64,000 nucleotides of DNA from NCBI GenBank assembly GCA_025602905.1, contig JAHLKI010000017.1, forward strand, positions 1-64,000, given 5' to 3'. Below are positions 1 to 8,586 of the stretch, in pieces. Within the stretch, counting starts at the first letter, position 1; each line of letters opens with the position of its first letter. Source of the DNA: Phlyctochytrium arcticum. Lineage: Eukaryota; Chytridiomycota; Chytridiomycetes; Chytridiales; Chytridiaceae. Below the pieces are notes generated by a model. It saw only the letters and a list, made by a program, of their open reading frames with translations, was not told the origin of the DNA and did not search any database. The position numbers and the translations under genes are program-made.

Positions 1-2
1 AG

Positions 3-185
3 TGTTGCAAAGAATACGATGCTGCAAATCGAACAAAACGCACATTTATCTTTGATTTACTTATTGAAAGAATAGAAAAAGACGGGGCGACGCCTACTTT
101 TGGTTTGAAAAGAGATTTCTTGGAAGATGAGGCTAGTTTTTCGGGATATACTGGTGTGGTAAAAAAACTAGCAAAGTTTGTGTAG
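3..185 (+). CDS. SF3 helicase of element A, C-terminal 60 residues (partial)
   Basis: The open frame enters from the left window edge and stops at TAG 183-185. The visible tail begins with a cysteine pair followed by EYDAANRTKRTFIFDL. It aligns with the tail of the element C helicase (CCDKYDPANRSKSTFIMDL), which is preceded there by a CxxC pair, so this is probably the zinc-binding C-terminus of the same D5/SF3-type helicase family. After that block the two proteins diverge completely and both end within about 40 residues. The catalytic ATPase domain is outside the window. Homology to C is seen directly; the helicase function is inferred from C, where the ATPase motifs are visible. Confidence 0.7.
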   Translation, partial: CCKEYDAANRTKRTFIFDLLIERIEKDGATPTFGLKRDFLEDEASFSGYTGVVKKLAKFV

Positions 186-790
186 GCAATAATACGTGAG
201 AAAGGAAGACGAATGGCGCTCGATACTTTGTAGGGATAGAATAGAAGAAATGTTTGATTCGGGGATGGATGAGGAAGGGGTCATATATTTTATCGGAAAA
301 AGTGTCATATTGTAAAAACATATAAATTTTTATGATGTGGAAGGAAAGAAAGGGGTGTATTTTCGAGAAGTGATTCGAGAAGTGTTTTGATAAAGTGAAG
401 AGAAGTAAAGAAGGGTAAAAGATGTAGAGAAAAAGGTGATTACCCAGAAACGGTGTATTTGTTGCACTCGATGTTTTCATGTATTAAACATTTTTTGCTC
501 TAGAGATTATGAAGACGTGACGTATTTGAATCTGTATTCAAATTTGACTCGATAGAAAAACTGGGTCAGTGGGTTAGCGAATAAACACGGAATTTAAAAA
601 AGAGGTCCGGAAAAAAAAACAGTATTTGAAAGTGAAAAAAAAAGGGAAAGTCCATTAAAAAACAGAAAGAATTTCGAAAAGTGGTGACCCAAAAATGGAA
701 AAGGAAAGTCAAAAAAAGGATGAAAAATGGTGGATTTCGGAACATTTCGACAGGTAAAGAGCCAGTTTAGCACGAAAAGGGCATGAATCA
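186..790 (-). repeat. Subterminal noncoding cassette of element A
   Basis: AT-rich, no credible gene. In reverse complement it resembles the third cassette of element C (62740-63080): both carry an ACCCAG-type word near TTTTT(C)TATCGAGT, then GAAAACATCGAG, then TTTCTGGG. The conserved motif CTATCCCTACAAAGTATCGAG lies at about 213-233. The block joins the family repeat ATGAATCAAACATTTCAATTAG (783-804), which is also present in C near 62710-62730. Confidence 0.6.
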
Positions 791-1345
791 AACATTTCAA
801 TTAGTGAGAAGTTGCAGAATCGGGAGATTCAAAAATGACACACAGAGGGGCATAGCAGTATCGGGGGGTAACATCGATAATCCTGATGATCCGGTGAAGA
901 CTTGTAAATGGAGCGAGAATATTCTGCGCCGACTTGTAAGGTGTGAAATTTTGACAGAAGAAATTTGTGAATTTTCTGGAAGTCCCGTATATGAGCGTAT
1001 TACACCGGTGTAATGTGGAAGTCCCGTAGCAAATGCGGAACGACTCGATGAAAGATGGAGGATCAGTGCTTAGTATTTGTATTTTGTATTTAGCACTTAG
1101 TATTTGTATTTGCTGTTTTTGATTAGATGGGTGTAATGTGAAAGTCCCTTTTCGTGACAAGCGGCACCACTCGATGAAATATGGAGAGGGATGATTCATG
1201 ATGTGTAATATGACTCGATGTTTGATGGAGGCGACCTTATCATAAGGTCACATAGTGGAGAAGCGGCCTTATAGTAAGGTCACATAGCGGGCTTCATAGT
1301 TGCCGCATAGTTGGGGCATAGTTGGCCCATAGTTGGAATCTCCCC

Positions 1346-1427
1346 TGTGATAGTGCATCATAGTTTTTTTAACCGAATTTTAGTAACTACTAAAATTCGG
1401 TTAAAAAAACTATGATGCACTATCACA
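1346..1427. repeat. 82-base terminal palindrome of element A
   Basis: The two arms are perfect reverse complements except for the central dinucleotide: the centre reads GTAACTAC, where B has GTAATTAC. The outer 13 bases, TGTGATAGTGCAT, and their mirror are shared with elements B and C, while the inner part is specific to A. The inner side continues into GGGGAGATTCCAACTATG (reverse strand). Confidence 0.95.
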
Positions 1428-2126
1428 TACAGCGCGAACCTGACACCAATGAAAATCGTCAATGGTGACAACCAACAATGGATCATTCTCCAAGATGTCT
1501 TCGCCAATACTCTGGCGTGCTGTTTTTATGAGATTGTTGATGCGACCGATGTTTTTCGAAGGATGAAAGCCACAGTTCATCCTCGATAAAAACCGCTGAT
1601 CAGAGTAGGATGATGTGATGAAGCGGCGGCCGATGAATCTTTTCACATAGTCGCAGCTTTGATCCAGGACGGATCCATCGTAGCAAATGGAGACGATGAC
1701 GTGTCTCATCTTCCGATCGTTGTAGACGGCGGAGTGCTGGTCAGAGTGAGCGAGCATAAGAGATTTGATCTCATAGGCTCGTGGATACTGCTCCACGAAT
1801 TCATCCATTTCGATGAATGGATTGCCCGGAAACGGTCGCGAGATCAAATCTCGCAATGCATCTTGGAATTCCGAGGCTGAAGTTGAGTTCAAACCGTTCA
1901 GGGTGACCACAGATCCATCGGTTTGGCTCTCTGCTTCTTGAAAGTGTGCAGCAAGGACGACCTTGCTGTTCTTAGAACCGCCATCATCGATTTCGGTTGT
2001 GGATTCATCGGCATCGTCATGGAGGGGGACAAGTGGGCCCCGTTCGATTCCTGCTTCCGACCAGCGTGTGCGGCAATTGTTACAAACCCACGGGTGGACG
2101 AGTCCCGGACCAAAATGCAGCGTCAA
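1428..2126 (-). pseudogene. Host ORF truncated by element A, unknown function
   Basis: An open frame on the minus strand runs leftward into the palindrome of element A, where it is interrupted; the last residues and stop come from the palindrome. The visible part (about 230 residues) has no ATG near its upstream end, so an upstream exon or start is missing. It ends in a segment containing VVTIDDFHWCQVRA. The hydrophobic-His-Trp pattern recalls the catalytic histidine region of Ulp1/C48-type cysteine proteases, but the cysteine part would lie beyond element A and cannot be seen. An N-terminal CNNC motif could bind zinc. No firm family assignment. Confidence 0.35.
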
Positions 2127-3017
2127 ACCGTTTGACTGAAGAGTGCCGACCTCTGCCCAATCAAACTTGTGGAAGCGATTGGATCTCAGCGTCCCACAAC
2201 CAATACATCCAGGCTTATATTCCCACTTCCCACCACTCTTCCCAGGCTTCTGTGTGTACCACTGAAGGCCATCATCAGGCTGGCGCTATAATAATCGCAA
2301 AGAGAAGAAGTAAAAGAATCAGTGTACTGACTTTCACACACCGGTGAAGCGTTTTTTCTGAGATCATGACGATGCCCAATTCACCTTTCTCTTTGGAGGC
2401 ATGCCACCACTTGCACGTCAGAATTCTAAGCTGTTGTCAGAAAAGTCCCGGGTAAAATCGCAAAGAGTGCTTCCCATACCGGCTGAGGAGAGTTTGAACG
2501 GCCTAACAGGAGTGTCTATTCGAAATTGTCGCGTCAAAATGGACAGATGGTGGACGAATGTTCGTGCAAAACGTACAGTAAAACGGCTCGGTCGGATCGG
2601 ATTACCTAATACTAAGATGACTGTCCCACTTTTTTGGCACAGTCAGTCAAAAACCGGGTTGCGCTGAGCCTTGACTTACTTCCCTCCATCTGCGGAATTG
2701 GGTCAGCAAGAAAGACCTCAACACGCGTCGAGTTGCGCGTCCACAAACTCCCAGAGTACAACGAGATTGGCAGATTGCCCAGATTGCAACGGCGGGACAC
2801 TCGCTTCGAACAGCGATAGTAACGCAGTTTCTATTCTGCACGGCAAAGAATTCATATGTCTGAGACACACAGAACGGGGGGGTTACAGGATGGGCAGTCA
2901 TTTCCGCGGCTGCCCATCTTTGTAACCCCCCCACATGCCCACGATGCAGATTAGCCTGGGTGAGTTTATGTTGCTCCTCCATCATTCACTATATCACTAT
3001 TAAATTTTCCTTCATAG
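2127..3017. other. Host stretch without a supportable gene
   Basis: Only short overlapping frames on both strands. A short G-rich/C-rich inverted pair is visible around 2876-2935 (GGGGGGGTTACA... against TGTAACCCCCC with a GGGCAG/CTGCCC stem inside), an imperfect hairpin of unknown meaning. A likely intron 3' end (TTTTCCTTCATAG) lies at about 3005-3017. Confidence 0.4.
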
Positions 3018-3949
3018 GACATACAGATTGAACGCAAAAAACATCAGCGAACAGTCCGCCGCTTAAAGACCCGAATGGTAGAGATTATGAAGAAGCACGG
3101 ATTGGTCGCCATCGTCCAAAGGGATGGTCAAGCGACTATCGCAATCATACAGGGGCCCACGCAAGAAGTACAAGATGCAGTCAACGCTGTAAAGAGGTGC
3201 GCGGCAACAAATATGACCACTATGGATCGGCCTTTTGCTCACATCATCAACTTTTTTAGAGAGTTTGATGAAGTGTCGATAGATTACAGTGAATTTGACA
3301 ACCTCTTCAAAGCCATTTTTATTCTTCGTACCGAGCATCTAGGAGGTGTATTTCGACCAGGGTTCAGCGGTATGGATTTGCGATTGCCCTTTCTCCAAAA
3401 AAAGACATTGACACCTTGATTCTAGGCGCGGTTGACCAGGCGTACGAATCGCCACCACCATATTCCGATGCTAGGAAACCAGATACTTTTGGCAGGTCGC
3501 AGTCTATTCCACTATTGGAGAGACTCCTGTCATTAACGCCGGTGAAGGAGGGTGTCACCCTCGTCATGTTGGGTGCCGCGATTGCACCTTTGGCAGCCAC
3601 TGCGGCGGGGGGGTTTACTTTCAAGGACTTGTTTTCGCCATCCGCATCGTTCGCAGGGGCCCTTGCGGACAGTCTGTGGAAGAAAAATTTAAAAGGTATG
3701 ACTTCGAAGTTCGGTAGAAGTTCTGACATAGTTCTGACTCCTGAATACTTTTTGATTTTGAAAGGTCCTGAGCAGGCTGAGTGGCAGGCTGAGCCAGGTT
3801 TTGACCGGCAGCAGACCCTCACATGGCTTCAAAAACACCGTGCGGCCGAATCCCAGCGGCGGACAGCACTTGAAGTAGCCAGTACTGGGTCAGATTGGTC
3901 GGGAATCACCGGGAGACAAGCAAAGCGTTGCCAAAGTTTAGGAAGTTGA
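3018..3949 (+). pseudogene. Broken host gene with a MADS-box-like stretch
   Basis: Directly after a splice-acceptor-like TTCATAG, an open frame encodes a basic segment including RKKHQRTVRRLKTRMVEIMK followed by a hydrophobic strand. This is the layout of a MADS-box DNA-binding domain, although the classic KR...F.KRR residues are poorly kept. The frame runs to a stop at 3417. A second frame overlapping it (about 3350-3949, no ATG) reads on with FAIALSPKKDIDTLILGAVD and a hydrophobic stretch VMLGAAIAPLAATAAGG. The change of frame near 3345-3370 has no intron-sized gap, suggesting a frameshift or a remnant. Family assignment is tentative. Confidence 0.3.
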
Positions 3950-4298
3950 AGGAACGAAAAGGGCATAATATATTTGAACGCATGTAAATAAGAGTAGAAA
4001 AATCCCCTCCAGCGACCAATAAAATATTGAGGAAAACCCAGAGCATTCGTAAAGGCAGCCATATTTCCTGTAAATTCTCCACTAGACCCCAAATAACCCG
4101 ACAACATTTAGAGATGACCCTTTTTTCTTGAGTTGCCTCGATGAATTCAAAAATTTTGATCTTCTAAATTTCTCAAATCATGGAGAGGTGCTCTCCATAT
4201 TCACTCCATGGCGCGTCAAGGGAAACATTGGTCTCTTCATTCGATGTAGTGGTGACTTTTCAAAATTACATTGAAAAAAGTGAAGGCGCTCCTATATA
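3950..4298. other. Host DNA left of element B, no gene seen
   Basis: AT-rich sequence with no convincing frame. It ends at the TACTA target copy of element B. Before insertion it would have been continuous with 28132 onward. Confidence 0.6.
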
Positions 4299-4303
4299 TA
4301 CTA
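4299..4303. repeat. Target-site duplication of element B, left copy (TACTA)
   Basis: TACTA directly precedes TGTGATAG of the terminal palindrome. The same five bases follow the right palindrome at 28127-28131. Five-base duplications and element ends of the form TG...CA are what retrovirus-type (rve) integrases produce. Confidence 0.85.
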
Positions 4304-4405
4304 TGTGATAGTGCATGGCATAGTATACTAAAACTAACACCCCAATTTTAGTAATTACTAAAATTGGGGTGTTAGTTTTAGTATACTATGCCATGCACTA
4401 TCACA
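4304..4405. repeat. 102-base perfect terminal palindrome, left end of B
   Basis: Two 51-base arms meet at GTAA|TTAC (4354/4355) with no mismatch found. The outer end is TGTGATAGTGCAT and the inner end ATGCACTATCACA, followed by GGGCCG. It is identical to the palindrome at the right end (28025-28126). It could fold as a hairpin or cruciform. Confidence 0.97.
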
Positions 4406-4870
4406 GGGCCGTTTTCCAACTATGCCCCAACTATGCGGCAACTATGAAGCCCGCTATGTGACCTTACTATAAGGCCACTTCTCCACTATGTGACCTTATG
4501 ATAAGGCCGCCTCCATCAAACATCGAGCCATCTTGCACAATATGAATCATCCCTCTCCATATTTCATCGAGTGGTGCCGCTTGTTACGGTTACGGGACTT
4601 CCACATTACACCGTGTAATACGCTCAGTTACGGGACTTCCACAAAATTCACACATGGCTGCTTACGTAAGCATCCTGTCTCATCTCCTCTCATTCTATCC
4701 AAAAAAGCAACGATCCCCCGGGTTGATCGTTGCTCTCCTTTCAGAGATACCAAATTTATCTTTTAGTGACCTTGGTGAAGACACTGTATCGAGCCATCGA
4801 CATCTGAATCGTTGTGAATCGCTTATGGAGCGGGCCCTTTACGGGACATTCAATCCTTTATAACATTCTC
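4406..4870 (+). repeat. Left terminal inverted repeat of B (inner part)
   Basis: Matches the reverse complement of about 27612-28024. It starts with closely spaced CTATG iterons (CCAACTATGCCCC, AACTATGCGGC and so on), then CCTTACTATAAGG and CCTTATGATAAGG short inverted motifs, then the shared GAGTGGTGCCGCTTG segment and a conserved block ending near CTTTATAACATTCTC. The left copy is about 50 bases longer, with an extra ACGGGACTTCCACA-type repeat at 4585-4634. Short frames here are not convincing genes. Confidence 0.9.
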
Positions 4871-5019
4871 CGTTATCGATATCGATATCACCCAGAAATG
4901 TTTCATTACAAGTCCCGGGACTTTTTCCGATAATAGTCCCCCAGACTTCCAATCCAACATTCTGGATGTTATCGATATAACGCAATATCGATATCATTCC
5001 GAAAAAAAAGGTTACACTT
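4871..5019. other. Subterminal AT-rich spacer with ATCGATAT repeats
   Basis: Contains several ATCGATAT/ATATCGAT palindromic motifs (about 4875-4890 and 4970-4996), also present near the right end (27575-27610). No gene seen. Confidence 0.6.
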
Positions 5020-5470
5020 TTTAGGGCAGTTTTTTTTACTCCATGTATCGAGTGAGAGACTTTTTTATTATATTTTTCCCTCCACTTTACATGTAGTAGG
5101 GCAGTTAGGGCAGTTTTTTCGAGGTAAAGTCCCTGGGGATATAGTTTTTAGAGCGATTAGTAGTTCACACGTTCTGTGAACTTCTCCTCACTCATAAAAA
5201 TTCTAATAGAAAAATAAACTTATAAAAAAACTGCCCTAACTGCCCTGTTTTTTTTTACTCCATAGAAACACACCACTACTTTATTAATAAATTTTTATTT
5301 TTCTTCATGTATCGAGTCAGGGCAGTTTTTTAAAACACCTGCCCTAAAACGGCCCTAAAAACAAAAAACTGCCCTAACTCCATCAATCCCCGATTCAATC
5401 ACTTCTTCCATTCTATCCCTACAAAGTATCGAGCCGAATTTGTTCGCTTCTCCGATACTACCGCTCGTAA
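5020..5470. repeat. Modular noncoding cassette B1 (word AGGGCAGT)
   Basis: Conserved scaffold shared with the other cassettes: CATGTATCGAGTGAGAGAC, then CCCTCCACTTTACATGTAG, GAGGTAAAGTCCCTGGGG, the small palindrome GTTCACACGTTCTGTGAAC, CTCACTCATAAAAATTCTA, and CTATCCCTACAAAGTATCGAG. The word AGGGCAGT occurs singly at about 5023, as a direct pair at 5098-5119, as an inverted pair at 5225-5246 (a perfect 22-base inverted repeat, loop about 105 bases), then forward at about 5319 and inverted at about 5338-5378. No protein-coding frame is supported. Confidence 0.85.
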
Positions 5471-5499
5471 TTCTTTGTAAAATGTGTTTCGCTCACAAA

Positions 5500-6000
5500 G
5501 AAAAGGGGTGCAGTTTTGGGGTGCAGTTTTTTCCCCTCCATGTATCAAGTGAGAGACACTTTTTATTATATATTCCCCTCCACTTTATATGTAGGGGTGC
5601 AAGGGGTGCAGTTTTTTTTGAGGTAAAGTCCCTGGGGAGGTAGGGGGGGAGGGACTAGTTAGTAGTTCACACGTTCTGTGAACTTCTTCTCACTCATAAA
5701 AATTCTAATAGAAAAATAAACATTCAAAAAAACTGCACCACTTGCACCCTCTTTTTTTACCTCCATAGAAACACTACACAACTTTATTAATCAATTTTTA
5801 TTTTCCTACATGTATCAAGTAGGGTGCAGTTTTTTAAAACACCTGCACCCTACCTGCACCCACTTGCACCCCTTTTTTTTACTAACCTCCAATTATTCAC
5901 TTTTATACTATCCCTTCATCACCAACCCCACAAATTGTCGCACACCTCTAATTATCTTCTCCGGTACTACCGCTCGTAATTCTTTGTAAAATGTGTTTCG
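5500..6000. repeat. Modular noncoding cassette B2 (word GGGGTGCA)
   Basis: Same scaffold as B1, but every word position now carries GGGGTGCA or its complement: forward at 5505 and 5519, forward pair 5595-5618, inverted pair 5726-5749 (24-base arms, one mismatch), forward near 5822 and inverted copies at about 5843-5876. It is nearly identical to cassette C2 in element C. It ends with CTCGTAATTCTTTGTAAAATGTGTTTCGC, a motif also found just before the cassette (5464-5492). Confidence 0.85.
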
Positions 6001-6043
6001 CGTTGTTTCGTTGAGATAAAGAAAAATAGATTAATATCTAATA

Positions 6044-6436
6044 ATGGATCTCCTTGGCAATTTACCTCTCGATATCGGGTTAATGATTTTAGATTATTTG
6101 GATACAGACGACTATCTCACAGTTGCAAAAGTGTATAATATTAATCCGATACGTGGAGTTTGCAGGAGGTTAAAAAATGAGAAATGGGCAACGATTTCTC
6201 ATCCGGTTAAAGGTAATAAAGGGGATTCAGCAACGATAAAATTAAGTTATGCAGATAAGGAGTCCGCTTTTCGTATAAAGTATCGTGGCAGACATGAATA
6301 TCCATTTTACAGATGGATGAGGGATACGGAGTGGATGAAGGGGGTTTATAAAACAATGTTTATTAAATGGAGGTATGACGGACGATTAAAAGATTATCAG
6401 CCTGTTAAATGGGGTCTTGTAAACCGTACCTCCTGA
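6044..6436 (+). CDS. F-box-like protein
   Basis: A 130-residue protein with an N-terminal F-box-like motif at about residues 6-45: LPLDIGLMILDYLDTDDYL, followed by a helix with hydrophobic spacing and a Cys-Arg-Arg turn. F-box motifs bind Skp1 and recruit SCF ubiquitin ligases. The remaining 85 residues are basic and aromatic (KYRGRHEYPFYRWMRD) and would be the target-binding part, but match nothing I recognise. It is the first gene after the left cassettes and is followed within 45 bases by the receiver-domain gene. Inference: an element-encoded adaptor that redirects host protein degradation. Confidence 0.65.
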   Translation: MDLLGNLPLDIGLMILDYLDTDDYLTVAKVYNINPIRGVCRRLKNEKWATISHPVKGNKGDSATIKLSYADKESAFRIKYRGRHEYPFYRWMRDTEWMKGVYKTMFIKWRYDGRLKDYQPVKWGLVNRTS

Positions 6437-6477
6437 ATCGCAAATATCGTTTCTTTTGTTGCAATATATTATAGTTA

Positions 6478-6903
6478 ATGCGGTTTGTTATCATAGTAGA
6501 CGATAACCACCTCGGGGCGCGTATCGTTAAAAGAATGATTACAAACATCTACAAACAACTGTCGATTGTGATATGTCTTAACACCGATACAGCAATGGAT
6601 CTTATTTATGCAAACTTTGAAGATATTGAGACGATTTTCACAGATCTAAATTTCATAAACCAACACGAAAAAAGTGACGCTCCTGATGGACTCAAATTGA
6701 TTCAATTTATTCGCAAATTTGAAACGGATATAAACGAAACTCCGATAAAAATCATCGCTTTTTCTTCTAGTCCTCATCTCGGAAACGCAGCGATAGACGC
6801 TGGTGCGACTCTATTTTTTGCGAAACCTTTGTCGATGGATAATGTCAAAAGTATTTTCGCATTTGTAGACGGGCGATTACAAGAACAGGAGACTTTTCTC
6901 TAA
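6478..6903 (+). CDS. Stand-alone response-regulator receiver domain
   Basis: A 141-residue CheY-like protein. Seen: the acidic pair in IIVDDNHLGARI (residues 5-16), the phospho-acceptor aspartate position in IFTDLNF (about residues 58-64), a GLKLIQFIRK helix, the serine-rich IIAFSSS strand (Thr/Ser switch position) and the conserved lysine in FFAKPLS (about residue 119). All catalytic positions of a receiver domain are therefore present. No histidine kinase, HPt or output domain is attached. Fungi use Sln1-Ypd1-Ssk1/Skn7-type phosphorelays, so a free receiver could drain or divert phosphate from a host HPt protein. That role is inference; the fold call is strong. Confidence 0.85.
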   Translation: MRFVIIVDDNHLGARIVKRMITNIYKQLSIVICLNTDTAMDLIYANFEDIETIFTDLNFINQHEKSDAPDGLKLIQFIRKFETDINETPIKIIAFSSSPHLGNAAIDAGATLFFAKPLSMDNVKSIFAFVDGRLQEQETFL

Positions 6904-6957
6904 TTGTAATCCAAACGCATTTTCAAGAAAACTCTTTATTCTTGAGAATAAGTAAAG

Positions 6958-7218
6958 ATGGTTCTATTTGATAGATACAATAGCAGCGATAATCCATCTG
7001 ACGAAACCAATCAACGTATTGTTGAGATTTTCGAAAGAATTATCGCATTAGATAAAAAAAGAGAATTTCTGAACGATTTAAAAAAAAAGATCCCCGATCT
7101 AGATGAGGAAACAATAAAATATCTCGAAAACTCGATTATCGTATCAGAAATCGAAGAGAAATTCAAAGGTTTTTTTAAAAAAAAGTACAAAAGGGTCATG
7201 GTTGACGAGGAAGATTAG
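6958..7218 (+). CDS. Small charged helical protein, unknown
   Basis: 86 residues, rich in Glu, Asp and Lys, predicted almost entirely helical with a possible short coiled coil (residues 20-75), ending in an acidic tail VDEED. No family recognised. It follows the receiver gene by 54 bases on the same strand. Its stop overlaps by 4 bases the stop of the convergent gene at 7215-7643, a tight arrangement typical of compact viral genomes. Confidence 0.55.
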   Translation: MVLFDRYNSSDNPSDETNQRIVEIFERIIALDKKREFLNDLKKKIPDLDEETIKYLENSIIVSEIEEKFKGFFKKKYKRVMVDEED

Positions 7219-7643
7219 AAAACACGCAATTTTTTATCACATATCGAAATTTCGAGTGGCTCTCCTGAATTATAGAGTTTAGTAATCGAGAGCGTTTCAT
7301 GAGCGTTTAGAATAATGAGATCAATATATAATTCTTTCGGGTGAATAATTTCATCGCCCTTTCTGAAAGAAATAAACAGTAAATTGAAATGATTGGCAAA
7401 TAGTGGTACTAAATCAGTTTTTAATGCACTCTCTTCTGCTAGAAGATCTTTGAGTGGAACAATAACCGTATGTATCTTTTTATTTGGAAGTCCCATCGAC
7501 AATACCACATCCAAACCGTCAGTTTTATAATCAGGTAATGATAGTGATTTGAGATTAGCGACGCGGCTACATGACTCAATTAGAAAAACTCCGTTTTTAT
7601 CAGGTGTGAAACGGCAATGCTGAATTGCAAGGAGTGCCTTCAT
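7215..7643 (-). CDS. Hypothetical protein, 142 aa
   Basis: Starts with MKALLAIQHCRFTPDKNGVF and has alternating strand/helix character with a hydrophobic strand LYIDLIILNAHETLSITKLY near residues 103-122. No recognised motif, signal peptide or membrane segment. It is convergent with the small charged protein and overlaps its stop. The upstream region holds a duplicated noncoding sequence. Confidence 0.55.
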   Translation of the reverse strand: MKALLAIQHCRFTPDKNGVFLIESCSRVANLKSLSLPDYKTDGLDVVLSMGLPNKKIHTVIVPLKDLLAEESALKTDLVPLFANHFNLLFISFRKGDEIIHPKELYIDLIILNAHETLSITKLYNSGEPLEISICDKKLRVF

Positions 7644-8250
7644 CTTTTATCTACTTTGAGGATTTTTATAAGTTAGTGATAAACGCATTTCAAAAACAAC
7701 AAGGAATATATTGTTCTTTTTGGTTTGATCCATCGCATTATTTTTAGGAAGAGGACCGTTTCCTTTTGACATTATTTCTGTTTTGTAAGTCGCCTGTCAA
7801 ATGGCTCCTTGAAATAAATATGAATTTTTACTTATATCCAGAATTCCATATACCTCTATACCAACTAGAGAAGAAAGGCAAAATCTATCTAGAGATAAGT
7901 TGAAAAAGTTTGAAACAGTTTAAAGTCAGTATTTCAGGACTTGTTCAATAACACACACATAATTAAAATAGGTCATTCTAACGCATTTCAAAAACAGCAT
8001 GTACTTAATGCTCTTTTTTAGTTTGACATCGAATTATTATTAGGATCGATGCCCATCCCTTGATAATATTTCTTTATGATTAGGATGCGTTATCAAATCG
8101 CTCTATATGTGTCACAATCTTTATAAAATAGCAAGTCCAGGTGACCACAGTCGCAGAAAACAGTTTAAACGTCTTGTTTAGGACAGCACCCCCTGCGGGT
8201 GCGCTGAGTCGCCTTTTTGCGGCTCACAATATAAAGCAACGAAATAAAAT
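7644..8250. other. 607-base intergenic region with duplicated block
   Basis: No gene. Two imperfect direct copies of about 110 bases begin ACGCATTTCAAAAACA at 7681 and 7981 and continue through a GTTTGA...TTATTWTTAGGA pattern. A related ACGCATTTTCAAGAAAAC occurs at about 6913, before the gene at 6958. Repeated upstream sequences of this kind may be promoters or early-gene control sites. A TATA-like AATATAAAG (8230-8238) precedes the next gene. Confidence 0.6.
8186..8225. terminator. Paired hairpins with GCACCC stem
   Basis: First stem GCACCC (8186-8191) with GGGTGC (8197-8202); second stem GAGTCGC (8206-8212) with GCGGCTC (8219-8225), one G-T wobble. In reverse complement this closely resembles the pair at 17407-17443. 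It is not followed by a long T-tract here. Its role as a transcript end, processing signal or module border is not settled. Confidence 0.5.
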
Positions 8251-8583
8251 ATGCCGATGAAACGAATCATTGATGGACATACGGTTCTTAATTTTACAAA
8301 ATCGTGTACCAACTGGAAAACTTTCACACAGTTGTGTCAGCAGATGCAATCTGGCGATAAAGAGAAAGTTCTTATATACGTGAAAGCCAACAACGATAAC
8401 CGATTTATTTTCCAAACGATTGCCACAATTTGTTCAAAATTGAAACTGCCAGAATATCGTCAAAATTACAGAGAATTTCTATATTCAAGTGGCTATATAG
8501 CCGTTTGCAAAAACATTCTCGTTATCGGAACAGATAATGATAACAGATTAGAAGTTCTTGAAATTTCAGTTGAAATTGAATGA
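8251..8583 (+). CDS. Hypothetical protein, 110 aa
   Basis: Starts at ATG 8251 after AATATAAAGCAACGAAATAAAAT. The protein (begins MPMKRIIDGHTVLNFTKSC) has three cysteines and mixed strand/helix character, with no recognised motif. It converges on the spike gene, leaving only 3 bases between the two stops. I considered a protease role and found no catalytic triad pattern. Confidence 0.55.
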   Translation: MPMKRIIDGHTVLNFTKSCTNWKTFTQLCQQMQSGDKEKVLIYVKANNDNRFIFQTIATICSKLKLPEYRQNYREFLYSSGYIAVCKNILVIGTDNDNRLEVLEISVEIE

Positions 8584-8586
8584 ATC

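Larger units (their letters stand above)
1..1427 (-). mobile_element. Element A, end of a palindrome-terminated virus-like element (partial)
   Basis: Seen: the segment ends on the right at an 82-base palindrome whose outer arm starts TGTGATAGTGCAT. Inward come subterminal sequences matching the right end of element B and, in reverse complement, the left end of element C, including the CTATG iterons and the motif around GCGGCACCACTCGATGAAAT. Further in is a noncoding cassette, then the last codons of a helicase gene homologous to the one at the same place in element C. In reverse complement the order therefore matches C: palindrome, subterminal repeat, cassette, helicase 3' end. The other end and the target duplication lie outside the window. 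Host bases directly outside are TACAG. Confidence 0.85.

Noticed and set aside
133..800. Minus-strand Phe/Ser-rich frames at the end of element A
   Set aside because: AT-rich noncoding cassette sequence; the frames are not conserved in B or C.
1428..2126. Confident Ulp1/C48 protease call
   Set aside because: Only a His-Trp context is visible and the cysteine part is missing; left as unknown.
1923..2347. Plus-strand frames in the host island
   Set aside because: Short, overlapping the longer minus-strand frame, no recognisable domain.
5020..6000. Repeat words in the cassettes read as a CRISPR array
   Set aside because: Repeats are direct and inverted, irregularly spaced, embedded in a conserved scaffold, without spacers or cas genes, in a eukaryotic context.
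8251..8583. Maturation protease
   Set aside because: No His-Asp/Glu-Cys pattern with plausible spacing.
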